DNA from: Bradyrhizobium oligotrophicum S58
GTDB lineage: Bacteria; Pseudomonadota; Alphaproteobacteria; Rhizobiales; Xanthobacteraceae
NCBI RefSeq assembly: GCF_000344805.1
Contig: NC_020453.1
Span: 62,001 to 126,000 of the forward strand
Reading direction: 5' to 3'
Length of the DNA: 64,000 nt
Shown here: in pieces, positions 28,202 through 36,527 of the stretch
Position numbering within the stretch: the first letter of the stretch is position 1
Layout of the letters: each line of letters starts with the position of its first letter
The notes under the pieces: model-generated
The model's input: the letters and a program-made list of their open reading frames with translations, nothing else
Databases searched by the model: none
What the model was told of the DNA's origin: nothing
Program-made: the position numbers and the translations under genes

Positions 28202-29653
28202 ATGGCGAGCCTGACCATCCGCAAGCTGGACGACTCGCTGAAGACCTATCTCCGGCTGCGCTCGGCGCAGAACAAGCGTTCCGTCGAGGAGGAAGTCCGG
28301 GTCATCCTGCGGGCGCTCATTGAGCCAGTCGATCCGTCCGAGCCGCCAGCAACAGCCCCACCTCCGGCCGCTCTGCCTGAGCCCGGCTTCCCTCAGCCCG
28401 GCGCCGCCCGCGAAGCCCGTGTCACCCTGATCATCGGCGGCGGCATTGCGGCCTACAAGTCGCTCGACCTGATCCGGCGGCTCAAGGAGCGCCATATCCA
28501 CGTCCGCTGCGTGCTGACCAAGGCGGCGACGCAGTTCGTGACCGAACTCGCCGCGTCAGCGTTGTCGGGCGACCGCGTCTTCACCGACCTGTTCGACGCG
28601 CGCAGCGAGTTCGACGTCGGCCACATCCGCCTCGCGCGCGACTGCGACCTCATCGTCGTCGCGCCGGCGACCGCCGACCTGATGTCGAAGATGGCCCATG
28701 GCGCCGCCGACGACCTCGCCAGCGCCATCCTGCTCGCCGCGAGCCGACCGATCCTGCTGGCGCCGGCGATGAACCCTATGATGTGGAGCAACCCGGCGAC
28801 CCGCCGCAACGCTGCGACGTTGCAGCGCGATGGCGTCCACATGATCGGCCCCAATGCCGGCGAGATGGCCGAGAGGGGCGAGGCCGGAATCGGCCGCATG
28901 GCCGAGGCCATCGAGATCGCGGACGCCGTGGTCGCGATGCTGAAGCCGCCTGTGCCGCGCCCGCTCGCCGGCCGCCGCGTGCTGATCACCGCAGGGCCGA
29001 CGCATGAGCCGATCGACCCGGTGCGCTACATCGCCAACCGCTCCTCCGGCAAGCAGGGCTTTGCGATCGCAGCCGCAGCGCAAGCCGTCGGCGCCGACGT
29101 GCGACTGATCGCTGGACCGGTCGAGCTTGCCGACCCCAAGGGCGTCAGCGTCACCCATGTCGAGTCGGCGCGGCAGATGCTGGAGGCCGTCGAGGCCGAG
29201 CTGCCCGCCGACGTCGCGATCTTCGCCGCGGCGGTCGCCGACTGGCGCGTCGCCCATGAAGGTGGCCAGAAGCTGAAGAAGACGGGCAAGGCGATCCCGC
29301 CGCTGCAGCTGACCGAGAATCCCGACATCCTCGCCACCATCTCCAAGCTCGGGGAGAAACGGCCAGGACTCGTGATCGGCTTCGCCGCCGAGACCGAACA
29401 TCTGATCGACAACGCCAAGGCCAAATTCGCGCGCAAGGGCTGCGACTGGATCGTCGCCAACGACGTCTCGCCCGCGACCGGCGTGATGGGCGGCGACCGC
29501 AACACCGTGCATCTCTTGACCAAGGGCGCCGACGGCGTCCATGTCGCGTCCTGGCCGATCATGACCAAGGACGAGGTCGCGACCGCTCTGGTCGCCGAGA
29601 TCGCCAAGAAACTCAACAAGGAACTCACCAAGCCAATGGGACCGCCCGCGTGA
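28202..29653 (+). CDS. coaBC: RHH antitoxin-like domain fused to bifunctional CoaBC (phosphopantothenoylcysteine decarboxylase / phosphopantothenate-cysteine ligase)
   Basis: 483 residues. Residues 1-42 ([14 protein letters not shown] then a helix to [10 protein letters not shown]) match the FitA-type ribbon-helix-helix DNA-binding domain of VapBC/FitAB antitoxins. A Pro/Ala linker (43-70) leads to Coa[17 protein letters not shown], catalytic His in FDVGHIRLA, and [10 protein letters not shown]. CoaB follows from [16 protein letters not shown] with [27 protein letters not shown] and ENPDILATI. The enzyme makes 4'-phosphopantetheine for CoA. The first 70 residues are extra relative to E. coli Dfp. 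GGGGAGG precedes the ATG. dut overlaps by four bases. No FitB-like toxin gene is near. Confidence 0.93.
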   Translation: MASLTIRKLDDSLKTYLRLRSAQNKRSVEEEVRVILRALIEPVDPSEPPATAPPPAALPEPGFPQPGAAREARVTLIIGGGIAAYKSLDLIRRLKERHIHVRCVLTKAATQFVTELAASALSGDRVFTDLFDARSEFDVGHIRLARDCDLIVVAPATADLMSKMAHGAADDLASAILLAASRPILLAPAMNPMMWSNPATRRNAATLQRDGVHMIGPNAGEMAERGEAGIGRMAEAIEIADAVVAMLKPPVPRPLAGRRVLITAGPTHEPIDPVRYIANRSSGKQGFAIAAAAQAVGADVRLIAGPVELADPKGVSVTHVESARQMLEAVEAELPADVAIFAAAVADWRVAHEGGQKLKKTGKAIPPLQLTENPDILATISKLGEKRPGLVIGFAAETEHLIDNAKAKFARKGCDWIVANDVSPATGVMGGDRNTVHLLTKGADGVHVASWPIMTKDEVATALVAEIAKKLNKELTKPMGPPA

Positions 29654-30108
29654 CACAGACGATCAGCATCGACGTTCAGATCCTTCCGCATGGCGAAGGC
29701 CTGCCGCTGCCGGCCTATCAGACCGCCCATGCTGCCGGAATGGATCTGCTCGCCGCGGTTCCCGCCGAGGCACCGCTCGTCCTTGCGTCAGGCCGCCACG
29801 CGATGGTGCCGACGGGACTGTCGATCGCACTGCCCGACGGCTACGAGGCCCAGGTGCGGCCGCGCTCCGGGCTCGCCGCGCGCCATGGCGTCACCGTGTT
29901 GAATGCGCCGGGCACGGTCGATGCGGACTATCGCGGCGAGATCTGCGTGCTGCTGATCAATCACGGCATGGCACCGTTCACCATCAACCGCGGTGAGCGC
30001 ATCGCGCAGTTGGTGATCGCCTCCGTCGTGCGCGCCGAGCTGCGTGCTGCAACGACGCTGTCGACCACTGTGCGCGGCAGCGGCGGCTTCGGCTCCACGG
30101 GCCGTTGA
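29650..30108 (+). CDS. dut: Deoxyuridine 5'-triphosphate nucleotidohydrolase
   Basis: dUTPase hydrolyses dUTP to dUMP, feeding dTMP and preventing uracil in DNA. 152 residues, trimeric family. All five motifs are visible: [22 protein letters not shown] with the catalytic Asp, RIAQLVI, and the C-terminal [11 protein letters not shown]-loop-like motif. The GTG start at 29650 overlaps the coaBC stop (GTGA), the same coaBC-dut pairing seen in many proteobacteria. Confidence 0.97.
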   Translation: MTQTISIDVQILPHGEGLPLPAYQTAHAAGMDLLAAVPAEAPLVLASGRHAMVPTGLSIALPDGYEAQVRPRSGLAARHGVTVLNAPGTVDADYRGEICVLLINHGMAPFTINRGERIAQLVIASVVRAELRAATTLSTTVRGSGGFGSTGR

Positions 30109-30298
30109 ACTACGGGGCCTGCCATTGTTCCGACTCGAAAGAGTCGATCGGCAGACGCATTTTACTGGAGGGCAACCATCGTTCACGGTCTGGACTCTTA
30201 CCGCTGGAGTCCCGAAGCGGTTATGGTTGATTGATTCGTGAAACGGCGCGGTCGATGCGATCGGCGCGGCGCGGAACTTCGTGCGGTTTGGGGCAAAT

Positions 30299-32806
30299 AT
30301 GTCGGGCGTGATCGTGGTGATGCGTCAGACGCTGCTGTCGTGCACGTCACTCGCGCGCAAGGGCCTGTTAGGTCTCGCTGCGACCGCGCTTGCGCCGGCA
30401 ACACCGGGCTTCGCAGGCGACGGCGTGCCGGCGGATGCGATCACGACGCTGTTCGAGCTGAGCCGTCAGGACATCGCCGAGGTCACGGCGATGCTGGCGT
30501 TGCTCGGCTTCTCCGTGGTCGCCGCCATTGCATTGGTGCGCACACGGCTCGCGGCCGGCCGCAGGCAAGCGCGGCTGCGCGCCGATGTCGCCGAGCTGCA
30601 ATTGCAGGCCGATCGCTATCGCGCGTTGTTGTTTGCCGAGCCGCAGATCCTGATCGCCTGGCCGGCCGGCGGTCACCGCCCGCAGATCTCCGGCGACACC
30701 GCACTGCTGGTGCCACAGGACCAGCCGCACCGCATCCTCGCCTTTGGAACCTGGCTGCCGCCAGAGCCGGCGCTACAGCTCGACCGTGCCGTGGACGGCC
30801 TGCGCGAAGCCGGCGAAGGCTTCAGCATGCACCTCACCACCTCGCATGGCCATGCGATCGAGGCGATGGGCCGCGCCATCGGCGGCCAGGCCATCGTGCG
30901 CATCCGTGAGCTGTCCGGGCTGCGCCGCGAGCTCGCCGAGACGCAGCTGCGGTTCAAGGCGCTCGGCGAGGAGACGGAGTCGCTGCGCGCGCTCGCCTCC
31001 GCGCTGCCATGGCCGATCTGGGCCCGCCAGGCCAATGGTGCGCTCACCTACGTCAACCCCGCCTACGCCCGCGCCGCCGATGCGCGCGACGTGCCGGATG
31101 CGATCAGCCGCAATCTCGAGCTGCTCGACTCCGCCGACCGCACCGATCTTCAGCGCGCGCTCGGTGCCGGCGGCCGCTTCGAGGGCCGGCTGCCGATCGT
31201 GACCGGCGGCGAGCGCCGCATGCACGACGTCCGCGCCTTCGCGCTCGGCAATGGCAGCGCCGGGGTCGCCATCGATGCCAGCGAGGCGGCGGCGCTCGAC
31301 GCGGCCGTGGTGCGGATGCGGGAAGCACACCGGCGCACGCTCGACCAGCTGTCCTCGGGCGTCGCCGTGTTCGACGGCCAGCGGCGGCTCGCCTTCTACA
31401 ACGACTCCTATCGCCGCCTCTGGGATCTCGACCCGGCGTTTCTCGACGGCCAGCCCGACGACTCTTCGGTGCTCGATCGTCTCCGCGCCTCGCGCAAGCT
31501 GCCGGAGCAGGCCGATTTCCGCGCCTGGAAGGTCAAGCTGCACGAGGCCTATCGCGCCGTCGAGGCCGCCAAGGACACCTGGTTCCTGCCCGACGGCCGC
31601 GCCCTGTCGGTGGTCACGACGCCCAATCCCGAAGGCGGCGTCACCTATCTGTTCGACGACGTCACCGAGAGCTTCGCGCTCGCCCGCCGCTATGACGGCC
31701 TGATCCGGGTCCAGCGCGAGACGCTCGACAGCCTCGCCGAGGGCGTCGCGGTGTTCGGCTCGAACGGCCGCGTCGAGCTGTTCAATCCGGCCTTCGCGCG
31801 GATGTGGCGGTTGTCGCCGGAGTCCTTGCGCGAGCATCCGCACATCGACGCCGTCGAATCCTGGTGCCGTGCCATTTACGACGACGCGGTCGCCTGGCGC
31901 ACCATCCGCGAGGCCATCACCTCGATCGAGAACCGGCTCGACATTGCGCTGAAGCTGGAGCGCAAGGACGGCAGCGTGCTGGACTGCCTCAGCCGTCCCT
32001 TGCCCGACGGTGCCACCATGCTCACCTTCCAGGACATCACCGACACCGAGAATGTCGAGCGTGCGCTGCGCGAAAGCAACGACGCGCTCGAAGCCGCCGG
32101 ACAGATGAAGATCGACTTCGTCCATCACGTGTCCTACGAGCTGCGCGCCCCACTGACGACGATCATCGGCTTCGCGCATTTCCTGTCCGATCCGTCGACG
32201 GGCCCGCTGACGCCGAAACAGGCCGAATATCTTGACTACGTCACCAAATCGACCAACGCACTGCTGGCGCTGACCAACAACATTCTCGACCTCGCCACCA
32301 TCGATGCCGGCGCGATGAAGCTCGAGCTCGGCCCGGTCGATGCCGCCAAGGCGATCGAGGCCGCGGCCGAAGGGGTGCAGGACCGCCTCGCCACCGACCG
32401 CATCCGGCTGAAGGTGGCGGTCGATGCCAATGTCGGCACCTTCGTCGGCGACGAGCGTCGCGTCGTGCAGGTGCTCTACAATCTGCTCGCCAATGCCGTC
32501 GGCTTCTCGCCGCAGGATTCGACGGTCGTGGTCAGCGCCCGCCGCACCGATCACAGCGTCGCCTTCTCGGTCACCGATTCCGGCCCCGGCATTCCGCCCG
32601 ACCTGAAGGACCAGATGTTCGACTGGTTCGTCAGCCGCTCGCAAGGCTCGCGCCATCGCGGCGCCGGGCTTGGCCTGTCATTGGTACGCTCCTTCGTCGA
32701 GCTGCATGGCGGCAAGGTGCGGATGGATTCGGTGGTCGGCAAGGGCACCACCGTCACCTGTGATTTCCCGACCGACCACGTCGCGCAACGCACCGCCGCG
32801 GAATGA
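30299..32806 (+). CDS. divL: DivL-like PAS-domain histidine-kinase homologue with Tyr at the phospho-acceptor site
   Basis: 835 residues from ATG 30299 (an in-frame GTG at 30281 would add six). One N-terminal membrane helix (about residues 65-85, ALLGFSVVAAIALV), then several PAS-like regions (around 240, 360 and 480), then a DHp domain and HATPase domain (NLLANAVGFSP, VTDSGPGIPPDLKDQMF, GAGLGLSLVRSFVELHGG). The H-box reads VSYELRAPLTTI: the phospho-accepting His is Tyr613, as in Caulobacter DivL, where Tyr replaces His. DivL controls the CckA-CtrA cell-cycle relay in alphaproteobacteria. It overlaps the downstream tsaE fusion by four bases (ATGA). Confidence 0.88.
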   Translation: MSGVIVVMRQTLLSCTSLARKGLLGLAATALAPATPGFAGDGVPADAITTLFELSRQDIAEVTAMLALLGFSVVAAIALVRTRLAAGRRQARLRADVAELQLQADRYRALLFAEPQILIAWPAGGHRPQISGDTALLVPQDQPHRILAFGTWLPPEPALQLDRAVDGLREAGEGFSMHLTTSHGHAIEAMGRAIGGQAIVRIRELSGLRRELAETQLRFKALGEETESLRALASALPWPIWARQANGALTYVNPAYARAADARDVPDAISRNLELLDSADRTDLQRALGAGGRFEGRLPIVTGGERRMHDVRAFALGNGSAGVAIDASEAAALDAAVVRMREAHRRTLDQLSSGVAVFDGQRRLAFYNDSYRRLWDLDPAFLDGQPDDSSVLDRLRASRKLPEQADFRAWKVKLHEAYRAVEAAKDTWFLPDGRALSVVTTPNPEGGVTYLFDDVTESFALARRYDGLIRVQRETLDSLAEGVAVFGSNGRVELFNPAFARMWRLSPESLREHPHIDAVESWCRAIYDDAVAWRTIREAITSIENRLDIALKLERKDGSVLDCLSRPLPDGATMLTFQDITDTENVERALRESNDALEAAGQMKIDFVHHVSYELRAPLTTIIGFAHFLSDPSTGPLTPKQAEYLDYVTKSTNALLALTNNILDLATIDAGAMKLELGPVDAAKAIEAAAEGVQDRLATDRIRLKVAVDANVGTFVGDERRVVQVLYNLLANAVGFSPQDSTVVVSARRTDHSVAFSVTDSGPGIPPDLKDQMFDWFVSRSQGSRHRGAGLGLSLVRSFVELHGGKVRMDSVVGKGTTVTCDFPTDHVAQRTAAE

Positions 32807-34332
32807 CGGACCAGCTGACATTCACCACGACGCTCGCGGACGAGACCGCAACCGCCGCTTTGATGGCCGACCTCGCGCTCCTGATCGGCCCGGGCGCGCT
32901 GATCACGCTCACGGGCGATCTCGGCGCCGGCAAGACCGCGGCGGCGCGGGCCATGATCCGCTACCTCGCCGACGACGCCGAGCTGGAGGTGCCGAGCCCG
33001 ACCTTCACCCTGGCGCAGAGCTACGATCTGCCGAGCTTCCCGCTGGTGCATGCCGATCTCTACCGCATCAGCGATGCCTCCGAGCTGGAGGAGATCGGGC
33101 TGTCGCCATTGCCCGAGGCGACCGTCGTGCTGATCGAATGGCCGGAGCGCGCCGGCAACGCCCTGCCGCACGACCGCATCGACATCGCGCTGCGCCACGA
33201 TGCATCCGACGGCGACACGGCGCGCAGCGCGGAGATCACCGGCATCGGCAAGGCCCGCGCGGTCGTCGCCCGGCTGAAGGCCTTGCGCGAATTCCTCGCT
33301 GAAGCCGGCCACACGAAATCGCGCCGCGAGCGCATGGCCGGCGACGCCTCGACCCGCTCCTATGCGCGCCTCTACAAGGGCGAGCGCGTCTTCATCCTGA
33401 TGAACTCGCCGAAGCGGCCCGACGGCCCGGCGATCTACAACGGCAAGCCTTATAGCGGCGCCGTCCATCTGGCGGAGGACGTCCGTCCCTTCGTCGCGAT
33501 CGCCGCTGCCTTGCGCGCGCGCGGCATCTCGGCGCCGAAGATCAACGATGCCGATCTTGACCACGGCTTTCTCGTCACCGAGGATCTCGGCCGCGAGGGC
33601 GTGATCGAAGGCGAGCCGCCGCAGCCGATCGTGGAGCGCTACGAGGCCGCGACGGACCTCCTGGCGGCGCTGCATGCGCAGGACGTACCATCCGTGCTGC
33701 CGTTGGCGCCACAGGTCACCTACGAGGTCCCGACCTTCGACGTCGACGCGATGCTGATCGAGATCGGCCTGATGCTCGAATGGTACCTGCCCGATCGCGG
33801 CGTGCAGCCGTCACAGGTGCTGCGCGGCGAATTCCTGGAGCTGTGGCGCGAGCTGCTGGAGGCGCCGCTGGCCGCCAAACCGACCTGGGTGATCCGCGAC
33901 TATCATTCGCCGAATCTGCTGTGGCTGCCGGCGCGCGCCGGCATCGCGCGCGTGGGCGTGATCGATTTCCAGGATGCGGTGATGGGACCACCGGCCTACG
34001 ACGTCGTCTCACTGGCGCAGGACGCCCGCATCGACGTCGCAGCGGAGATCGAGCAGGCGCTGCGAGAGCGCTACATCGCCGCACGGCAGGCTGCGTCGAC
34101 GGAGTTCGACGCGGATGAATTCAGCGCGCACTACGCCATCATGTCGGCCCAGCGCAACACCCGCCTGCTCGGCACCTTCGCCCGCCTCAACCGCCGCGAC
34201 GGCAAGCCGCACTACCTCAAGCACCAGCCCCGCATCTGGGACTATTTGCACCGGTCGCTGGCGCACGCGGCGCTCGACCCGATCCGCGACTGGTACGCCG
34301 CCAACGTGCCGCCGCCAATCGGCGTAGCTTGA
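32803..34332 (+). CDS. TsaE (t6A synthesis ATPase) fused to AmgK-type sugar kinase
   Basis: 509 residues with two enzymes. Residues 1-150 are TsaE: Walker A GDLGAGKTAAARA (Lys44), PSPTFTLAQSYD, HADLYRISDASELEEIG and LIEWPERA; TsaE supports the threonylcarbamoyl modification t6A37 of tRNA. From about 175 the protein is an aminoglycoside-phosphotransferase-fold kinase: AGDASTRSYARLYKG, catalytic RDYHSPNLLWL (Asp366) and metal-binding VIDFQDAVMGPPAYDV. This matches AmgK, which phosphorylates anomeric N-acetylmuramate or N-acetylglucosamine in peptidoglycan recycling. The murU gene two genes on supports that. Fusion is known in alphaproteobacteria. Overlaps divL by ATGA. Confidence 0.9.
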   Translation: MTDQLTFTTTLADETATAALMADLALLIGPGALITLTGDLGAGKTAAARAMIRYLADDAELEVPSPTFTLAQSYDLPSFPLVHADLYRISDASELEEIGLSPLPEATVVLIEWPERAGNALPHDRIDIALRHDASDGDTARSAEITGIGKARAVVARLKALREFLAEAGHTKSRRERMAGDASTRSYARLYKGERVFILMNSPKRPDGPAIYNGKPYSGAVHLAEDVRPFVAIAAALRARGISAPKINDADLDHGFLVTEDLGREGVIEGEPPQPIVERYEAATDLLAALHAQDVPSVLPLAPQVTYEVPTFDVDAMLIEIGLMLEWYLPDRGVQPSQVLRGEFLELWRELLEAPLAAKPTWVIRDYHSPNLLWLPARAGIARVGVIDFQDAVMGPPAYDVVSLAQDARIDVAAEIEQALRERYIAARQAASTEFDADEFSAHYAIMSAQRNTRLLGTFARLNRRDGKPHYLKHQPRIWDYLHRSLAHAALDPIRDWYAANVPPPIGVA

Positions 34333-34357
34333 CGCACCCTCTCCGCGCCGACGGTGC

Positions 34358-34557
34358 GCTCCCCTCCCCCTTGCTGGGAGGGGTCGGGGGCGGGGGTCCC
34401 CGGGCGATACTTTCAGGGATGAGAACGGACTCCGCTGCGCATCGTCGGTAGATCGTGATCGCTGATATCTCAGCGCTGGCAGACCAAGTAACCCAACGAC
34501 ATTCTGCGTCCGCGGACCCCCACCCCCAACCCCTCCCCGCAAGAGGGGGAGGGGAGC
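34358..34557. repeat. 200-bp inverted repeat element with C/G-rich arms
   Basis: The left arm (34358-34400, starting GCTCCCCTCCCCC) is the near-perfect inverse of the right arm (34514-34557, ending GGGGAGGGGAGC), with about 113 bases of unrelated sequence between. A similar architecture occurs at 53085-53226. It occupies the whole gap between the kinase and PilZ genes apart from about 120 bases. Confidence 0.75.
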
Positions 34558-34681
34558 CGACCGCCGCCGTGGAGAGAGTCTACACAATTGCTCTTCCCCC
34601 GTAGCTTTACCGCTTCTTAGCCATCCCCCTTTACCTTGCGCCCGCCACGCTACGCTGCGTCGCGCGGGAATGGAGGTCGAG

Positions 34682-34987
34682 ATGGCAGAGCGGATGAAGG
34701 GCGAGCGCGTCGTCTTCGAGCGCGGCATCCCGGCTTTCATGATGGGCATCGACGGCACCTGGCGGCGCAACTGCACCATCGAGGACGTCTCCGAGACCGG
34801 CGCCAAGCTGACGGTGGAGGGCTCGGTCGAGGGCCTGCATCTGAAGGAATTCTTCCTGCTGCTGTCGTCGACCGGCCTCGCCTATCGCCGCTGCGAGCTG
34901 GCCTGGGTCAATGGCGACCAGATCGGCGTCACCTTCCTGAAGCAGGGCAAGAAGAAGACCAACAAGCGCGCGCCCGCCGAGGCCTAG
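34682..34987 (+). CDS. PilZ-domain protein
   Basis: 101 residues from ATG 34682, with GGAGG at 34672-34676; an in-frame ATG at 34670 would use up that SD. The domain has the PilZ plan: a basic N-terminal segment (MKGERVVFERG, FRR-like WRRNC), then IEDVSETGAKLTVEGS (the D/N-x-S-x-x-G motif), and VNGDQIGVTFLKQGKKK at the end. PilZ proteins bind cyclic di-GMP through RxxxR and DxSxxG; the RxxxR here (R-V-V-F-E-R) is off by one, so binding is uncertain. It separates amgK from murU but points the same way. Confidence 0.8.
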   Translation: MAERMKGERVVFERGIPAFMMGIDGTWRRNCTIEDVSETGAKLTVEGSVEGLHLKEFFLLLSSTGLAYRRCELAWVNGDQIGVTFLKQGKKKTNKRAPAEA

Positions 34988-35136
34988 CGGGGCGCCTCTG
35001 CGGCATCTTGCATCACGACGGCGGCGCCGCCGTCGCATATTCGTCATCGGGTCCGGCTATCGCAACCGACCGAGACGATAGATGTTTTTGCGTGGTATGA
35101 TTCGCCCATACCACCTTTGATCGAGATGCTTCGAAG

Positions 35137-35859
35137 ATGCCCGTCAAGCCGCACAAAGCCATGGTCCTCGCCGCCGGCCTCGGACTACGCATGCGCCCGC
35201 TGACTGAGACGATGCCCAAACCGCTGGTGCGCGTCGCCGGACGCCCGCTGCTCGACCACGTGCTCGACCGCCTGGCCGATGCCGGCGTCGCCGAGGCAGT
35301 GGTCAACGTGCACTATCTGGCCGACCAGATCATCGCGCACACCGCGACGCGCAGGACACCTCGCGTGATCATCTCCGACGAGCGCGACCAGGTGCTCGGC
35401 ACCGGCGGCGGCGTCGTCAAGGCGCTGCCGCTGCTCGGGCACGAGCCGTTCTTCCACCTCAACTCCGATACGATGTGGATCGAGGGCGTGCGCCAGAACC
35501 TCGCCCGCCTCGCCGACGCGTTCGATCCGGAACGCATGGACATCATGCTGCTGATGGCGCCCACCGCGACCTCGATCGGCTATTCCGGCCTCGGCGACTA
35601 CGCCATGCTCGCCGACGGGACTTTGCGCAAACGCCGGGAGCACCAGGTGGTGCCGTTCGTCTATGCCGGCGCCGCCATCATCTCGCCCGCGATCTTCGAC
35701 GGCGCGCCGTCAGGCGAGTTTTCGCTGACGAAGATGTTCGACAAGGCGAACGAGCAGGACCGCCTGTTCGGGCTGCGTCTCGAAGGCGTGTGGATGCATG
35801 TCGGCACGCCGGACGCAGTGACCGAAGCCGAAGAGGCGCTGATGGAGAGTGCGGCGTAA
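35137..35859 (+). CDS. murU: MurU-type nucleotidyltransferase (MurNAc-1-phosphate uridylyltransferase)
   Basis: 240 residues. Sugar-nucleotide pyrophosphorylase fold: MVLAAGLGLRMRPLTETMPKPLV (N-terminal G-x-G-x-R and the PKPL motif), LGTGGGVVKALPLL, LNSDTMW (metal-binding Asp), and the C-terminal WMHVGTPDAVTEAE. Often annotated as mannose-1-phosphate guanylyltransferase, but its proximity to the AmgK kinase domain supports MurU, which makes UDP-MurNAc from MurNAc-1-phosphate in the recycling route that bypasses MurA. Exact sugar and nucleotide are not proven by sequence. Confidence 0.85.
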   Translation: MPVKPHKAMVLAAGLGLRMRPLTETMPKPLVRVAGRPLLDHVLDRLADAGVAEAVVNVHYLADQIIAHTATRRTPRVIISDERDQVLGTGGGVVKALPLLGHEPFFHLNSDTMWIEGVRQNLARLADAFDPERMDIMLLMAPTATSIGYSGLGDYAMLADGTLRKRREHQVVPFVYAGAAIISPAIFDGAPSGEFSLTKMFDKANEQDRLFGLRLEGVWMHVGTPDAVTEAEEALMESAA

Positions 35860-35940
35860 GACTTTGGCCGACCTGCCTCCTGCAATTCGGTCTCGTCCTG
35901 GCCAAGCCCAGGCATCGCGCAGCGAGGCCGGGGCGCAGAG

Positions 35941-36028
35941 CCGGGATCCATAGCCACCGGCGGGCGTGTGGCAAAGACAGGTCATGGCCATCCCACAACA
36001 AATAACCGCCTGTGGCTATGGGTCCCGG
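35941..36028. repeat. Palindromic intergenic repeat
   Basis: Arms CCGGGATCCATAGCCAC (35941-35957) and GTGGCTATGGGTCCCGG (36012-36028), 16 of 17 bases complementary. First of three different roughly 100-bp palindromes arranged in series in the murU-addB gap (35860-36527), which holds no gene. Confidence 0.75.
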
Positions 36029-36130
36029 GTCGGCGCCTCCGACAGCGCTGGCGCGCTGCCGATGGCTTGCCCGGGACGACAGCGAGATTTGATCTGAGCG
36101 TCAACCGGAACGCAGCGGCTTTTTCTCCGT

Positions 36131-36231
36131 CATTGCGAGCGTTGCGCGCTGCGAAGCAATCCACGGCTTCGGGCGTGGCTCTGGATTGCTTCGCAGCCAT
36201 GTCCCCGGGGCTGAACGCTTCGCTCACAATG
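36131..36231. repeat. Palindromic intergenic repeat
   Basis: Outer arms CATTGCGAGCG (36131-36141) and CGCTCACAATG (36221-36231, one mismatch); inner arms TGCGAAGCAATCCA and TGGATTGCTTCGCA. Second palindrome of the series. Confidence 0.75.
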
Positions 36232-36267
36232 ATGATGGGGTGGGTAGCTCGTTCCACAAACTCCGTT

Positions 36268-36368
36268 GTCATCGCCCGCGAAAGCGGGCGATCCAGTACG
36301 CCGCGGCTTCTCGGTTCAAGCCGAACCGTCTCGGAGTACTGGATCGCCCGGTTGAACCGGGCGATGAC
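36268..36368. repeat. About 100-bp composite palindromic repeat (copy 2)
   Basis: Starts GTCATCGCCCGCGAAAGCGGGCG (arms around 36268-36290) and ends with CGCCCGGTTGAACCGGGCGATGAC; CCAGTACGCCGCGGC is shared with the copy at 27982-28080. Outer arms GTCAT/ATGAC and inner CCAGTA/TACTGG pair. Confidence 0.8.
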
Positions 36369-36527
36369 AGCGGAGGAGGTGGCTGCAGCTGGGGCTCCAT
36401 GCGCGCCGGGGCAACTGACATCGAGCACGCCCCCCGCATCTATCAACACCCATCCACACCCCAGATATGACCTTCGGCCCGCCGCTCCCTATATAGACGC
36501 CCAGAGTTCACCCGCGAATCGCAGGCC

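Noticed and set aside
30773..32656. 627-residue open frame antisense to the divL-like gene
   Set aside because: Shadow of a well-supported coding frame, without recognisable motifs.
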